Assembly (NCBI GenBank): GCA_900557385.1
Contig: USSP01000099.1
Location: 1-6,985 of the forward strand
Source: an uncultured Lachnospiraceae bacterium
GTDB lineage: Bacteria > Bacillota > Clostridia > Lachnospirales > Lachnospiraceae
Direction of reading: 5' to 3'
DNA length: 6,985 nt
Each line of letters begins with the position of its first letter. Position 1 is the first letter of the stretch. The position numbers were made by a program, and so were the translations under genes. Below the pieces are notes generated by a model. That model ran no database searches. It saw only the letters and a list, made by a program, of their open reading frames with translations, and was not told where the DNA came from. Positions 6,262 to 6,985 of the stretch are shown here, in pieces.

Positions 6262-6985
6262 ATGAAAAGTGTAGCATTCCATAATTTAGGGTGCAAAGTT
6301 AATGCTTATGAAATAGAAGTTATGCAACAAATGTTACAAGAAAAAGGCTATCAGGTTGTACCATTTGATACGAAAGCAGACATTTATATTATTAATACCT
6401 GTACGGTGACCAATATAGCTGATCGGAAAAGCCGTCAGATGCTTCACCGGGTGAAAAAATTAAACCCGGATTCCATCGTTGTGGCAGTGGGCTGTTATGT
6501 GCAGACGGATAGCGAAACTGTGGAAAAAGATCTGGCAGTGGACATCGCGGTGGGCAATAACCGCAAGACACAGCTTCCGGAAATTCTGGAGGACTATCTG
6601 CGCAGCCATGAGACCCCGGACCGGGAAAAAGACCGGCCGCAAAAGGAGCACCGGGCAGATATGAATATCCTGGATATCAACCGTACCGATGTCTATGAAG
6701 ATATGCAGCTTACCCGCACAGCAGAACATACCCGGGCTTATATTAAAGTCCAGGATGGCTGTAACCAGTTTTGCACGTATTGCATCATTCCCTTTGCCAG
6801 AGGAAGAGTACGCAGCCGCAGCGTGGAGGATGTGTGCCGGGAGGTGCAGAATCTGGCGGACAAGGGTTACCGGGAAATTGTGGTTACCGGCATCCATTTA
6901 AGCTCCTACGGACTGGATTTTGATGGGGTTTCCTACGAGTTCGCGGCAAAGGAATGGAATACTTCCCATCTGTTGGAACTATTGT
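6262..6985 (+). CDS. mtaB: tRNA (N6-threonylcarbamoyladenosine37-C2)-methylthiotransferase MtaB, 5' portion, 3' end outside the window
   Basis: MtaB is a radical-SAM enzyme that converts t6A37 to ms2t6A37 in tRNAs reading ANN codons. The frame is open from ATG 6262 to the window edge, giving 241 complete codons. The N-terminal methylthiotransferase domain supplies three cysteines for the auxiliary cluster: Cys11 (LGCKVN), Cys47 (NTCTVT) and Cys78 (VGCY). The radical-SAM CxxxCxxC motif is at Cys167, Cys171 and Cys174 (GCNQFCTYC), followed by IIPFARGRVRSR, which is typical of the YqeV/MtaB group. VVTGIHLSSYG (207-217) is also characteristic; MiaB usually reads G-Q-N-V here, so MtaB is the better call. 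The TRAM domain would lie beyond the edge. GGTGA at 6252-6256 is a modest ribosome site. In B. subtilis the gene follows rsmE directly; here four genes' worth of distance and a gene on the opposite strand separate them. The first 160 bases are markedly AT-rich compared with the rest. Confidence 0.95.
   Translation, partial: MKSVAFHNLGCKVNAYEIEVMQQMLQEKGYQVVPFDTKADIYIINTCTVTNIADRKSRQMLHRVKKLNPDSIVVAVGCYVQTDSETVEKDLAVDIAVGNNRKTQLPEILEDYLRSHETPDREKDRPQKEHRADMNILDINRTDVYEDMQLTRTAEHTRAYIKVQDGCNQFCTYCIIPFARGRVRSRSVEDVCREVQNLADKGYREIVVTGIHLSSYGLDFDGVSYEFAAKEWNTSHLLELL

Noticed and set aside
6166..6282. Upstream start at 6282 for the HPr-like gene
   Set aside because: It would translate through the Shine-Dalgarno and promoter and overlap the mtaB start; the ATG at 6165 has a perfect ribosome site.
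6460..6897. Minus-strand open frame of 145 codons and two plus-strand frames near the right edge
   Set aside because: All overlap mtaB, which is recognisable across the whole interval by its cysteine motifs and runs off the window in another frame.
1..6985. Mobile element, CRISPR array, riboswitch, tRNA or defence system
   Set aside because: No transposase or integrase motifs, terminal repeats, spaced direct repeats, cloverleaf or aptamer-like structure were seen; intergenic gaps are all shorter than 150 bases and are accounted for.

Overview
The window is a stretch of a low-to-mid GC Gram-positive chromosome. It is most likely a Clostridia member of the Lachnospiraceae type. The evidence is the order dnaJ-prmA-rsmE-mtaB known from Bacillota, strong AGGAGG-type ribosome sites, a ThiI without a rhodanese domain paired with a NifS-type desulfurase, and a small HPr-fold protein. 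The genus cannot be fixed from the sequence alone.

Layout. Positions 2-919 hold the 3' part of dnaJ (G/F region, zinc fingers, C-terminal substrate-binding domains), closed by an intrinsic terminator at 925-966. A good promoter (972-1000) then starts a five-gene plus-strand set: prmA (1061-2050), a VanZ-family membrane protein (2047-2601, overlapping prmA by ATGA), rsmE (2644-3387), a NifS/IscS-family cysteine desulfurase (3483-4640) and thiI (4659-5843). A GC-rich hairpin with U-rich tails on both strands (5843-5893) lies between thiI and a convergent small gene. That gene is an HPr-like protein on the minus strand (5935-6165) with its own promoter and a perfect Shine-Dalgarno. Divergent from it, mtaB (6262 to the window end, incomplete) encodes a radical-SAM tRNA methylthiotransferase.

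How the genes fit together. Apart from VanZ and the HPr-like gene, everything downstream of dnaJ serves modification of the translation apparatus: PrmA methylates ribosomal protein L11, RsmE methylates 16S rRNA, the desulfurase and ThiI make 4-thiouridine in tRNA, and MtaB thiomethylates t6A37 of tRNA.

No mobile element, CRISPR array, defence system, RNA gene or new multi-gene system is visible. The observations most worth a second look are the HPr-like protein, which keeps the regulatory-serine motif but has lost the phosphocarrier histidine, and a 360-base AT-rich block (about 31% GC by hand count) around the divergent HPr-like/mtaB promoter region.
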